DNA of 64,000 nucleotides, from positions 62,001-126,000 of the forward strand of contig NTMA01000027.1 in the NCBI GenBank assembly GCA_002917075.1, written 5' to 3'. Positions 21,577 through 31,901 of the stretch are shown here, piece after piece; within the stretch, counting starts at the first letter, position 1, and the number at the start of each line of letters is the position of its first letter. The position numbers and the translations under genes are program-made. The DNA comes from Hawksworthiomyces lignivorus (Eukaryota > Ascomycota > Sordariomycetes > Ophiostomatales > Ophiostomataceae). The notes below the pieces were generated by a model. That model did no database searches and was not told the DNA's origin. It saw only the letters and a program-made list of their open reading frames with translations.

Positions 21577-21814
21577 CGGAGTTGTGCTATGCATCAGATT
21601 GTTTTAGTGCTGCCACAACAGGGCTTTTGCAGCTACTGCAAATACAAAAATTAGAAGCAACAACTCATTTTGCTATACAAATAAATATTTATGCTATTTT
21701 CTTGAACGCTAGGTACTAGTAAATACAAGGAGAGTCTTTACATCGGAATTGCTGCTGCTATAACCTCTCGTGCCACCCAAAGACTAGGCTGCCATCCAGC
21801 GGCAGACTTCGACT

Positions 21815-24481
21815 TCATGTACAGGCTTCAGCAGTAGTTGGAGGGCTAAGGCCAAACTTTCCATATAGTTCCTTGAGCCGGAGCCGTATCAGAATTTCTG
21901 TCTCCAAGTCGATCACGGACCGTGCTCGGTAATTCTCCAGCACCGCTATACACATCCGTAAATGGGAAACCCGTCTGCCCGTGAACAGCTCGAATTGTGC
22001 TGAGGAGTGTTCGGGCAGAAGCTGAAGACCGTCGACTGGAATCCAGCCTCGACTTGCAAGGCCCCTTATCTGTCGGATCAAGGGGCTCAACAATGGTTCA
22101 TAGCAGGTCTCCAACATGTCAGCAGCGAAAATCAATTATTCAAGGCATCAAAAATTTCCAAAACTTACGTCGATTACAACACCTCCGTTGCTACTTTTCA
22201 GCCATTGAGGCGGAACAGTAATCTCTGGCTGGGGTGCGTTCAGCTCGACGGCTGCGCGAATGCAGCACACGATCATGGTGGGCTGCGAATAGCCTTCGGG
22301 CCACGCTTGCTCCAGCGACTCGAGAACATGAACACTGCAAGCGGGTTTTGCTGTTTTTTTAGGTGTCTCTAGGTGACTCGGCTCGTCAGCCGAGTCAGTG
22401 TCACTAGCACTCTGGGAATTGTAGTGTTCCGCTAGAGCATACGCCCTGGCCGTCGTCCGGTTGTAGATGAAAATATTCCTTACGCCAAGTTTCATCATAG
22501 CATACACCGCCGCCCTCGCCATTCCGCCGGCGCCCATGACAAGGCCGGTCGTCCTCGATCTCACGGAATTGGCCGGCGAGAGGCGCTTTGACACTGACCT
22601 GTATATACCAACCCAGTCCAAATTTTCTCCATAGAGACCCTGAACGGGCACTGGCTGGTTTCTGTTCCGCCAGAACTCGAGCGGCAGTCCTCCACTTCCT
22701 ACGTCTGCTCCGCGGATGGGTATCAATGTGTTCACGGCACCAATCATCTCAGCGTGGTGGGAGATATGCTTGGTATGAGCGAGCGCCGAAATTTTGAGGC
22801 CTTGAGCAATAGTGGCCCCCCCGAAATCGTCCGTTATGAGCTGCTCCAGCTCGTGGATTGACGCCATACTTTGTGGTTCAAAAGTATGTGGCATGCCGAG
22901 ATGCTTGAACGCATCCCTGTATAGCTGGGGGGCAAGAGAAGAAGAAACGTCCGTTCCAACGACATAAAGTCGAAGCTTGTTGAGCATGAAGGAAGAGTAA
23001 AGCGCGTTTTGTGCCTCTTGCATGGTGATTAAAGGAATGCCGGGATCGAGGGGACCAGCGGGTTTCCTCATCTCAGATGCCGTGGGAGCAATGGGGGAGT
23101 ATATCTGATTAAAGCAACATGACGTCCGACCCAGTGGCCCTGTATTGTAAGCTATCAAGTCGCGCTGAGATGCCTCAGGACCTTGGACGCGGCGTACGAA
23201 CAGCTGCACACCAATGTTGTCTGCCAATGACTTGGCAACCTGGCTAAGCCGCACCATGTGACAGCCAAGTTCTCGCGCTCGGTAGTATGTCTCCATCCGT
23301 TCTGGCCGAGCCCATGCGTCAGGCAGGGGAGAAGACTCGTGAAAGTGCCCTATTATAGTTGAGGGACTCTGAGCGTAGACAATGTCCCTGATGACTTGAT
23401 CGGGAGAGGAGAGATCCACTGTTAGAAAATCTGAGCAGAGACGTAATCCATGTCGTACTAGCTCGAGATACGCTACTGAGAAATGGTCTTGCTCAGCTTG
23501 AGAGGAACCTTGCCGCTCTGGCTTCTGAACATGATACAGGATAGGGCCACGAAATCTGCGCCGCACGGTAGTGAAACCGCGGCCGACGCGCTCCAGGATG
23601 GCATCAGTATTAGAGCATCCAAGTGGCCAGGTATCAGCCAGAACAATTCTCATCTCTACCGCATCTGCTCCGTCACCTAGAATTCCTTCCAGATCCTGTC
23701 TGGTTAATAGTTCTTCAAGTGTAAGGGAGAGTGCATATGTAAAAGTTGTTCGAGCGAACGGAGAACATTCGCTCTGAGTCTTGTTGACGTGGCCATATCG
23801 TGGGCTTGTCAATACCGACCTCAAGAAATGTATAAAGTCCTGCTCTGCACGCTTCAGTCTCAAAAATGAGTATCCAGATGCACAAGCCGTTGTAATGTTG
23901 TCAGTGTGGTAGGCTGACTTGTCCTGTTTGGAGTCGACGGAGTCCTCGAAAAGATTATAATACTCATAGTGGGAGATGGACTGGCCCTGGCGATAACTTG
24001 ACGCCGCAGATCGTGTAGCCTTGTTTGGGGCAGCATTCTTGAAGGTCTGAATGAGTCCCAAGTTGCCAGTAATGTGTATCACAGGATGAGTTTGAGAGAA
24101 TTGCCTTATCAAATTCTGGGTAGCCGGCTGAAGACAGTTTGTTGGACAGACGATGATATGGTCCCGGTCGCGTACCCGGAGCAACTCTCTAAGAAAGATA
24201 AGCTCTTGTGACCTTAGCTCTGCAGGCCCATTCTTTTCTTCAAAAGCTAGTCGAGTAAGGCCAGTTCGGTGATGGAAGAGATGGCAGAAGTCGATGAGAC
24301 GCTTGCCATATGCTACAGCGGCAATGATAGCCAGGGTGGATTTTCCAGTCTTTGGCTCTCCTATTATCAGAATGGAGGCCGCTCTGTCCGCTCTCCGACC
24401 TGAAGAGTCTGAGTTGGGCGAGCTGCGCTGACTCGAGTTGCTGCAGCGACTCGAGCTTGAAGAGGCGCTGTGTTCTGCCAT
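21815..24481 (-). CDS. qutR: Quinate repressor QutR/QA-1S-like
   Basis: Two exons, 24481..22169 and 22108..21815, encode about 868 residues. The 60-nt intron has a GTAAGT donor, GCTGAC branch and GAG-AG end. The order of domains mirrors the C-terminal half of the AROM enzyme: shikimate kinase-like with Walker A GEPKTGKST (residues 41-49), type I dehydroquinase-like (IIGHFHESSPLP region), and shikimate dehydrogenase-like (LYVVGTDVSSSLAP, AEMIGAVNTLIP, GAGGMARAAVYAMMKLG, YNRTTARA). In Aspergillus and Neurospora this protein represses the quinate genes and inhibits the activator, sensing pathway intermediates. It is slightly shorter than those (about 920). It is divergent from the putative activator. 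Confidence 0.88.
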
Positions 24482-25002
24482 GGCACATAACTGTATTGCG
24501 AAGAGCTAGAGAAAAGGGAGCTTAAGGTCTTCATTGGATCTTGAGATCATCATGGTGCGACATATGAAGCATGACAGCAGGATAATGAGAAGAAAGGTAG
24601 GTTTTCGAGCAAGCTGAGTTTGCGCGACTCTTCTAGATTTGTGTTGTGGGGGGGGGGCGGTTGATTATGACCAATATCCGCTCTAAGCCTACACCCCAAA
24701 ATGAGGAGAAAAGGGGGGGAGGAGGGAAGAGTTTAGTGGATAATACTTAATTCGCCACGCTATTCTGCTCCCGACTTAGCATGTCTTCTCTAAACTATGA
24801 GAGACTTGAACAGGTTCTGTCGAGCGGGGGATTTCTTTTCTGTCATCGGGGACAGTGGTTTAAGACGACTTAGTAGATCTAAGACCATCATTTGATCATT
24901 CACTTGCGTTGCAGAAATCAACTCTTTCTTGCATCACATTGCGAGGCTTACAATTCGTGTCACCAATGGGCTTTCCGACAAAAGTCGGTATCGTTCATCA
25001 GT
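24482..25002. promoter_or_regulatory. Divergent promoter, repressor / activator
   Basis: 521 bp lie between the two regulatory genes. It contains a G-run (24648-24657) and GGATAAT half-sites at 24580-24586 and 24738-24744, but no full CGG-N12-CCG element like those in the other cluster promoters. No gene is seen. Confidence 0.55.
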
Positions 25003-27119
25003 ATGGATGACGACGTCGAGACATTCGAAAATCACTCGCGTCCAGTTTCGCATAAACGAAAAAGAACCAGGACCGCTTGTATCCACTGCCGCGGCCGGAA
25101 GCAAAAATGCGACGGCCGACAGCCAACATGCTCATCATGCCTGATGCTTGACTTGGCGTGTAGCTACGAAGCCGGATTCAAGAAGCGTGGCCTGCCAGCA
25201 GGCTATGTACGATCATTGGAGTTGCTGTGGGCTCTTGTTTTCGCTGTGGTCCCTAATGGACAGAAGATCGTCACTGAACTTTTAGGAGACACGGTTTTTG
25301 CTGTAGATCCTACGGGCAAGTTAATGGTATCTGGCAAGTTGGCTTGCGACCCGGAGGCCTTGAGACAACTTTGGATCAGCAGCGGTGTGCCAGCAGAGCT
25401 AGAACGTCAGCTATCAAGACTCGAGGCAGAGATGAACACCAGCACTGCTCAACCAGAGATTGGTCGGCACATGTGTCTGTCCCCTGTGCTCCCGCGATTC
25501 AACGTTACACCCTTTGACCCCATACAGGCACCAGAGAGACAAAGGCCCTCCGAGGTTCACAGAGATGAAATGGAGGCAGTAATAGAAGGCACAAAAATAC
25601 AACAAACGGCATTCGTCCCACGGGGACAATCTCAGCAGCTACCACGTCTTCCACAAAATGCACACATCCTAGTCGACATGTATTTCACCTTTACGCATTG
25701 CTGGATACCAATCGTTGAGAAACACAAAATTTTTGAAGTATTGTATTCAGGCTCTGATGCCACAGCAACGAATCGTGGAAACATATCAACCCTGTGGGCA
25801 ATCCTGGCATATTCTTCCTTCCAAGAACCTCTAAGCCGCAACACCGGCGCGCTCCAGCCCGATCCTAGGAGTCACAGATACAGATTGTCCCCTCAGCAGC
25901 TTTACGCTGCAGCCAGAGCATCAATTCCTGACGAAGAAGATGCTGCAGAGTTGGGACATGCGAATTCTCTGCTTATTCTGGCTCTCTGTCAGCTTCATCG
26001 GCATGCACCATCAGCTGCTTGGAGGCTTGTTGGTCGCGCCGTTAGAGTGGCCCTAGAACTCGAACGTCAGTCACAAGAAGTCAATGGGCCAGTTGATGAT
26101 GAAAGAGATCGAACTCTTTTCTGCTGCTTCGTTCTCGATACGCTGATATCAAATCAAATTGGCAAACCACCACATCTCAGAAGTGTAGACATACGTCACC
26201 TTCCTACACTTCTTGAGGCTGGACCTTGCGAATGGGAGCCCTGGTCCCCACGACTAACTGCGCAACAGGCAAATATCCAGTACTTTCCATTGTCGCCGAG
26301 CCGGTCTATCAGCACTTTCAACCAATTTATCTCATTGACGCGAATATTGAACGACATACAATGGCAGCCTGCCGAGGCTTTCGCTGGTGAAGTCCATCTA
26401 GGCTCACTTCACCGATGGATCAATAACCTACCTCAGCACTGTAGACTGGTCGAACAGCCCAATCAGCCTAGAAACAGACTCAATGCGACTCCTCAACTGA
26501 TCAACCTCCATCTGGCGGTGCGCAATGTCCTTGCTATCCTTCGAATAAAGCACGGTTGCTCATCGAGCGAGCTTGACCACGTTGTCGCCAACATGACTGC
26601 CGAGGAGTTGGCAGCGCAATACGAAAGGAATTTTGAACACTCGGCTGTTCCGGCAATCTTCAGCTGTTACGGAGCAGTCCTAAAGACGGGTGCGCGTACG
26701 GCGCAGGAACGGAATTTTGAAGTCTTTCCGCCGTATCAGTTTCCAGGGTGCCAGACCCAGGCCTTGGGTCCCATGACAAGCTCCTCTGCTACTTGTGACC
26801 AAAGCAATACAGAGGACACTACGGTGACTTTTGATTCAAATAGCAGCGTGACCGCTTCTGAGCCTAAGCGACCACATCCACAAGTGTTTTTCCAGGAGGA
26901 CCTAGACGGCTACCTTCTTCCGGAGAGTTCTCAGAACGACGCGCTTAGCTATCTAGATGGTATTGAGTGGTACGTCAAGGCCCGCCACGTAACCTACATA
27001 AGGAGAATGCTAATAGAAGCGACCCTAGGGCCTCTTTATCGCCGGACTTCATGCACAATCTCGGTTTCATGGGTGGTCCAAGCCCTGTGTCTCAACACCA
27101 ACACTTAGAACATCCCTGA
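25003..27119 (+). CDS. Zn(II)2Cys6 activator, QutA/QA-1F-like
   Basis: Two exons, 25003..26969 and 27029..27119, give 685 residues. The 59-nt intron (GTACGT donor, GCTAATA branch, TAG acceptor) replaces an implausible read-through tail with ASLSPDFMHNLGFMGG, a typical end of fungal activators. The zinc cluster is perfect: Cys at 26, 29, 36, 43, 46 and 53, preceded by a basic HKRKRTRT stretch. A linker KKRGLPAGYVRSLELLWALVF matches QA-1F/QutA-like regulators. The fungal transcription-factor middle domain is seen around LILALCQLHRHAPSAAWRLVGRAVRVALELE. It is the natural candidate to bind the CGG-N12-CCG elements of this cluster. Confidence 0.87.
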
Positions 27120-27721
27120 TCGTATACAGTTCTACTATTAATCCAAATACCAAGCTAGATGCAAAACTGCCAGCTATCAGCTCTCCTTCAGGAAAAATCC
27201 TTGTGATCAATTATCTACAGTCGATTTGTAATGGGCCTGCTGAAGGAAGGAGAATTTTTCCTTAGTTTGTCGTCTTTCCACAGCTTGGCCGATAATAGTA
27301 CCAGAAAAGGTTGGCTTGAAGATGCCACTGAAGCTCAATAGAGGTACTCAACCCCATGAAGCGAGTGTAATTGCTTCTAGCAGACCAAATCCCCGCAGGT
27401 AAATTCAATATTAGGCTTCTCCACATATATAGAGATGATTCGTTGACTTGGTGCTAAAATACTTTAAGCTAGGATAAACTGCGGAGTATAAACCAAACTA
27501 TCTCCACAGCTCGGGTAAGCTTATAACCGCGGAGGCACTCTCAAGCGCAAGATGGTCTTCGACGCGGACAAGGGATAATGACAAACAAATCACAATTGCT
27601 TTCAGACAGTAAGACTAATATGTAGATAGAGCGTGGCCTCTAGTTGTTGAATGCCCCCTGCTCAAAGATTACAATCCTCATCTGTCAATATCAAAGAGCT
27701 ACTTGCATGCAATATCACATC
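27120..27721. promoter_or_regulatory. Promoter of dehydroshikimate dehydratase
   Basis: 602 bp lie between the activator stop and the dehydratase start. It contains a CGG-N12-CCG element at 27512-27529, a TATA-like GTATAAA at 27486, and GGATAA at 27472 and 27573. No coding segment is recognised. Confidence 0.55.
27512..27529. promoter_or_regulatory. Candidate Zn2Cys6 operator, CGGGTAAGCTTATAACCG
   Basis: CGG-N12-CCG element identical at 14 of 18 positions to the one at 17761. Its inner 16 bp agree at 13 of 16 positions with the recalled QA-1F/QutA consensus GGRTAARYRYTTATCC. It is 193 bp upstream of the dehydratase start codon, a usual distance for a fungal activator site. Confidence 0.62.
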
Positions 27722-28726
27722 ATGGCCCTCCTACCAGCTGTCGCAACTGTCTCTCTTGGCCGCAGCCCTGCAGGACACACCTTATTCTCTAAACTTCAGA
27801 AAGCGGCGAGCCACTCATTTCAAGGCGTCGAGCTTTTCTACGAGTGTCTCGAGTATCACGCACGCGGCCTTCCGGGCGGCTTGAGCGAGGAGAACCTCGT
27901 TAAAGCGGCCGAGCAGACAAGAGAAGAGTGCGACAGGCTGAAGCTCGAAATCATCTGCTTGCAACCTTTAATGTATGCTGAGGGAAATACCTCCCCCGAT
28001 GACCGCGACGAGGTGTTTCAGCGGCTACGATTTTGGTTGAAGCTCGTGAAAATACTGCGAACAGACATAATACAAATTCCTACAAACTTTCGGCCGCGAG
28101 GAACGACAGGCGATATAGACACAATCGTGGCTGATATCTCCGAGTTTGCTCGCCTTGGGGCCCTAGAAACACCTGTTATCAGATTCGCATATGAAGGCGT
28201 TGCCTGGGGCAATCATATTGACACATGGGACGGAACATGGGATATCGTGAAGAGGGTCAATAAGCCAAATGTGGGCCTCTGCATAGATTCCTTCCATATA
28301 GCTGGACGCGTCTGGGGAGACCCGTCAGCCTCCACAGGAAGGAACCCAGATGGCGACGAGGCACTGGCAGCTTCTCTTGCGAAAATGGCAGCCGAACTAG
28401 ATGTGAAGAAAATATTTTACATCCAGGCCGGCGACGCGGTGCGGCTTGATCCTCCATTGAGTCCAGAGCTCGCCTTGTATGTCGCGGATCAACCGAAGAG
28501 AATGACTTGGTCAAGAAATGCCAGACTTTTTGCATACGAAGAAGACAAAGGCGGATATCTACCTACAACTCCTATTCTAGATGTAATCATCAAAACTCTT
28601 GGTTTCCAAGGGTGGATTTCGATGGAGACTTTCAACAAAGAACTCTATGACGAGGATGAGACTCTGCCAGAAAGATATGCAGAGCGGGCTGAAATATCTT
28701 GGAGAAAGGTTCAGAAGTTGTACTGA
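27722..28726 (+). CDS. qutC: 3-dehydroshikimate dehydratase (QutC/QA-4)
   Basis: A single exon, about 334 residues from the ATG at 27722; earlier in-frame ATGs add a tail without family resemblance. This TIM-barrel enzyme of the xylose isomerase/AP endonuclease 2 superfamily dehydrates 3-dehydroshikimate to protocatechuate. Recognisable blocks are FQGVELFYECLEY, IICLQPLMY, TDIIQIPTNF, VIRFAYEGVAWG (Glu metal ligand), NKPNVGLCIDSFHIAGRVWGDP (Asp and His ligands), FYIQAGDAVRL, MTWSRNARLF and GFQGWISMETFN (Glu ligand). These agree closely with the single-domain QA-4/QutC type. It supplies the aromatic ring that the other cluster enzymes break down. Confidence 0.93.
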   Translation: MALLPAVATVSLGRSPAGHTLFSKLQKAASHSFQGVELFYECLEYHARGLPGGLSEENLVKAAEQTREECDRLKLEIICLQPLMYAEGNTSPDDRDEVFQRLRFWLKLVKILRTDIIQIPTNFRPRGTTGDIDTIVADISEFARLGALETPVIRFAYEGVAWGNHIDTWDGTWDIVKRVNKPNVGLCIDSFHIAGRVWGDPSASTGRNPDGDEALAASLAKMAAELDVKKIFYIQAGDAVRLDPPLSPELALYVADQPKRMTWSRNARLFAYEEDKGGYLPTTPILDVIIKTLGFQGWISMETFNKELYDEDETLPERYAERAEISWRKVQKLY

Positions 28727-29704
28727 GGTAATAAACTTGGATTAAAATTGTTTCGAACGCCCTCAAAGATAATGCTGAGGCTGTTTGAACTCAAGTCATT
28801 GAATGTTCAGCCTTCTTGGCATTCCAAGACATCAAGATATCAAAGCATGTATCTTGGTAGATTAACAAGCACCTGAATATACATTAGATCCATGAAATGA
28901 CTTAATTTGATTGGCCACCGCTCTGGAAACGTTATGTTTTGATACTATTGACTGTGGAGGAGACTTTTGGCTCCAGTTGTCTCACAAATGCAATATGCCT
29001 TGGCGATCTATCTGCCATTACGAACTGGGGCTCTGTGCACGTCTGGGAGCCCCAATGAATCTCATTTTCGTACTGCGATATTTCAAGTTTTTTTTTCGAC
29101 CATCCATGTAAGTACTGATTTTGGCATGGTCTTTGGGGTCTTGGCAAGATTAGTTAACTACAAGACAAAAGATAATTGACCAAGACATTTAGATTATATT
29201 CAAAATAATGTACTTCACGATATCACCCGAACTATAGCCGACTAGGGCACTGCTGACCGACAATTAGACCTAGTATTCAATGGTCTACCTAACTAATTTA
29301 GGTTGGCAACAACAATGGGTCAGCAGCCGATCGACTAGTCTTGCCTCTTCATCCTATCATATAATGCGGAATTATACATTGCCGAAAGGGGTACGCAAGG
29401 TAAACACCTCACCCGTTCAATAACTCTACTCAACGCTCATTGTCAAAATTTCTCTGGAATAGGACGGAGGCGAGGCTGCGTGCCCCATGGGCAACTTCCC
29501 CGGATCTGTGGAGTCGTGGCGCATTCTGCTACAATCTAGGATCATGTTGCACGGCGTGAAGCGATATAAGAACAGCCAGCAACTTCGAGGTTGGTCATGA
29601 CCAGCTTCGTTCACCCTGGTGTTATCTGCAAGTTGTTGAGTAATCCTATTTTCAAGCTTTCTTACCACAGCCTAGCCCTCTCGTTGATATTGCTTCATTT
29701 CAAG
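28727..29704. promoter_or_regulatory. Promoter region of quinate-type permease
   Basis: 978 bp of AT-rich DNA without a gene. It contains a CGG-N12-CCG element at 29367-29384 and, right after it, AGGTAAACACCTCACC (29398-29413), which fits 12 of 16 positions of the recalled QA-1F/QutA site. Confidence 0.5.
29367..29384. promoter_or_regulatory. Candidate Zn2Cys6 operator, CGGAATTATACATTGCCG
   Basis: CGG-N12-CCG element with the same spacing as the other three but without the TAAG core, so the weakest of the set. It lies 321 bp upstream of the permease start. Confidence 0.4.
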
Positions 29705-31339
29705 ATGGCTAAGCTCACTTGGAAATTGAAAGATGATGAAAACACGCCGAAAGAGGTGTACAACTGGAAGCTGTACCTCGCTTGTCTTTGCTCAGGCTTC
29801 GGCGGATGTCTCTTCGGGTGGGTTCTCTTACTCTCTTCTTGATAGCTGCTGAGCAAGAATTGGTGTTGACATAATAGCTACGACATTGCCTTCCTCGGCG
29901 GTACTTTGGCACTGCCAGCCTTCAAGACACAATTCGGCCTGAACGGTGTTCCAGCAGGCCAAGTCAACTTACTTTCGAGCAATATCGTCATCACTTTCCA
30001 AGCCGGCTGCCTCTTTGCATGCTTCTTTGCTTTGCCGAGTGCTGAGATCTTTGGCCGCCACCCCACTATAGTTGTCTCCTCTTTCATCTTCATCGTTGGA
30101 GCCGCCATCCAGCTGTCTGGGTACATCGAAGGATTGTACGTAGGACGCTTCCTTACTGGTGTCGGTGTTGGACCCCTGACCTGTGTGGTTCCGCTCTACA
30201 TCTCCGAGATTTCGCCGCCTGTATTCCGTGGCCGCTGCGTTGGCCTCTTCGAGGTCATGTTCCAGTGCGCTAGTATGCTCGGATTCTGGATCAGCTACGC
30301 TGCAAACCAGACTCTCTCGCCGAAGAGCGCTACCCAGTGGCGCGTCCCTGTCGGCATCCAACTGCCGCTGTGCGCTCTCCTTGTGATCGGCTGCCTCTTC
30401 CTCCCAGAGACACCGCGCTTTCTGGTGAAGAAGGACAAGCCCAACAAGGCTCTTGGCGTGCTAGCCCGCCTGCGCAGCCTCGACCCTGACCACGAGTACA
30501 TCCAGCGCGAGTTCACCAACATTCAGGCAGAGGTCCAGCTCGAGCGGTCGGCCATGGGCGTCAGCGCGGAAGACTCGCGCTGGGCCGTCACCAAGAAGAT
30601 TGCGCGCGACTGCATGCGCAAGGACATTGCCTACCGCATCTCGATCGGTGTGGTCACGCAGTTCATCGGCCAGATGTCCGGCATCAACGGCATCAACTAC
30701 TACTCGCCGTCCATCTTTGCCTCGCTAGGCCTCGTCGGCACGAACAGCAGCCTCTTCGCGACGGGCATCTATGGCATCGTCAAGGCGCTCTCAGCCATCA
30801 TCGTCCTCTTCTTTCTCATCGACCGCGTGGGCCGCAGGGCGATGCTCTTTTTCGGCGCCATCACCATGATCATCTCGCTCTGCTACGTCGGCGCCTACAT
30901 CAAGATCAACGGCCCGAGCGCGTCGACGAGCGACGGCAGCATCAGCAGCGCCGGCATCGGCGCCTGCGCCTTCATCTACATCTATGCCATTGGCTACGGC
31001 TCGTCGTGGGCCGGCATCCCGTGGATTCTGTCAAGCGAGACCGTGCCGCTCAACGTGCGCGCTACGAGCGCGACGCTCGGCGCAGCCACGCAGTGGATGG
31101 CAAACCTGGTCGTCGCCAAGATCATGCCCTATCTGATCGCCAGCATTGGCTTTGGGACCTTTTTCTTTTTCGCCGCCTGGCTTGTTCTCGGTGTAATTTA
31201 CGTGTGGATCTTCGTCCCAGAGACCAAGGGCGTCTCCCTGGAGCACATGGCAAAGGTATTTGGTCAGAAGGACGAAGTCGAGGAATTTACCAGGGAGGAG
31301 GGAAAGAGAGTTCAAGGCCAAGTTGAAGAGATCGAATAA
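29705..31339 (+). CDS. qutD: MFS quinate permease (QutD/QA-Y-like)
   Basis: Two exons, 29705..29817 and 29878..31339, encode 524 residues. The 60-nt intron (GTGGGT...TAG) sits inside the first helix and restores GCLFGYDIAFLGG. It is a twelve-helix sugar-porter MFS protein with AEIFGRHPTI, PETPRFLVKK, GQMSGINGINYYSP, DRVGRRAMLFFG and the PETKGVSLE signature. Fungal quinate permeases belong to this subfamily, and the N-terminal EVYNWKLYLAC is typical of them. It is the uptake step of the cluster, acting at the plasma membrane. Specificity (quinate, shikimate or another cyclitol) is inferred from neighbours. Confidence 0.85.
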
Positions 31340-31901
31340 ATGTGGCTACGTGCAGAAATTCAAGACTACAAGAAATCGATATGCTTTCAGTCATATGCTA
31401 ATACAAATACTATACAGCCTGTGAACCTGTTATATTTCTCTGTTCTGCCGTTCTTTTTACTTTTTTTCTCGGTGATGCGGCCTCCTGTGGTTGCTGCAAC
31501 TTGGAAATGAGAGATTGTAGACATCCATTCATAACTTTGTGATATGCAAAGCCAAAGGCAAATTTACGCACTGCAGACATGCATCGAGCTTAAAATAAAG
31601 CCAAACCTATATATTTTTACAATACTTGCTAACCTCTTCATAAGGCGAAGGCCATTGCTGATATTAAAGTAATCTCCCAAGAAATGAGCAATTGTCATCA
31701 CTGGATGCGTTATGTGAGTCTAGGTTTTGTTTCAAGAACGCATAGCTTTTATCATTTTTTGTTTATAATATTACATTTTCCTTGCTCATGGTGCACTAAT
31801 GTGCAGGCTGTCGTTAAAAAAAGAGAGAGTCACATTAGATATTGTACATGCACGATCTGCCCAAAATTCAAAACGCCGTCTGGGTTGTATCCCACCATCT
31901 C
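31340..31901. other. Convergent spacer, right border of cluster
   Basis: 562 bp lie between the 3' ends of the permease and KU80. It is AT-rich, holds no gene, and marks the junction from catabolic cluster to housekeeping gene. Confidence 0.6.

Noticed and set aside
26970..27108. Single-exon end of the Zn2Cys6 activator (read-through to the stop at 27106)
   Set aside because: A strong GTACGT donor, GCTAATA branch and TAG acceptor give an in-phase C-terminus with the typical PDFMHNLGFMGG ending.
27722..28726. IolE-type (inosose dehydratase) reading of the TIM-barrel gene, suggesting inositol catabolism with the Gfo/Idh/MocA enzyme
   Set aside because: The TIM-barrel protein fits QA-4/QutC dehydroshikimate dehydratase block by block, and the QutR-like repressor and permease fit quinate use.
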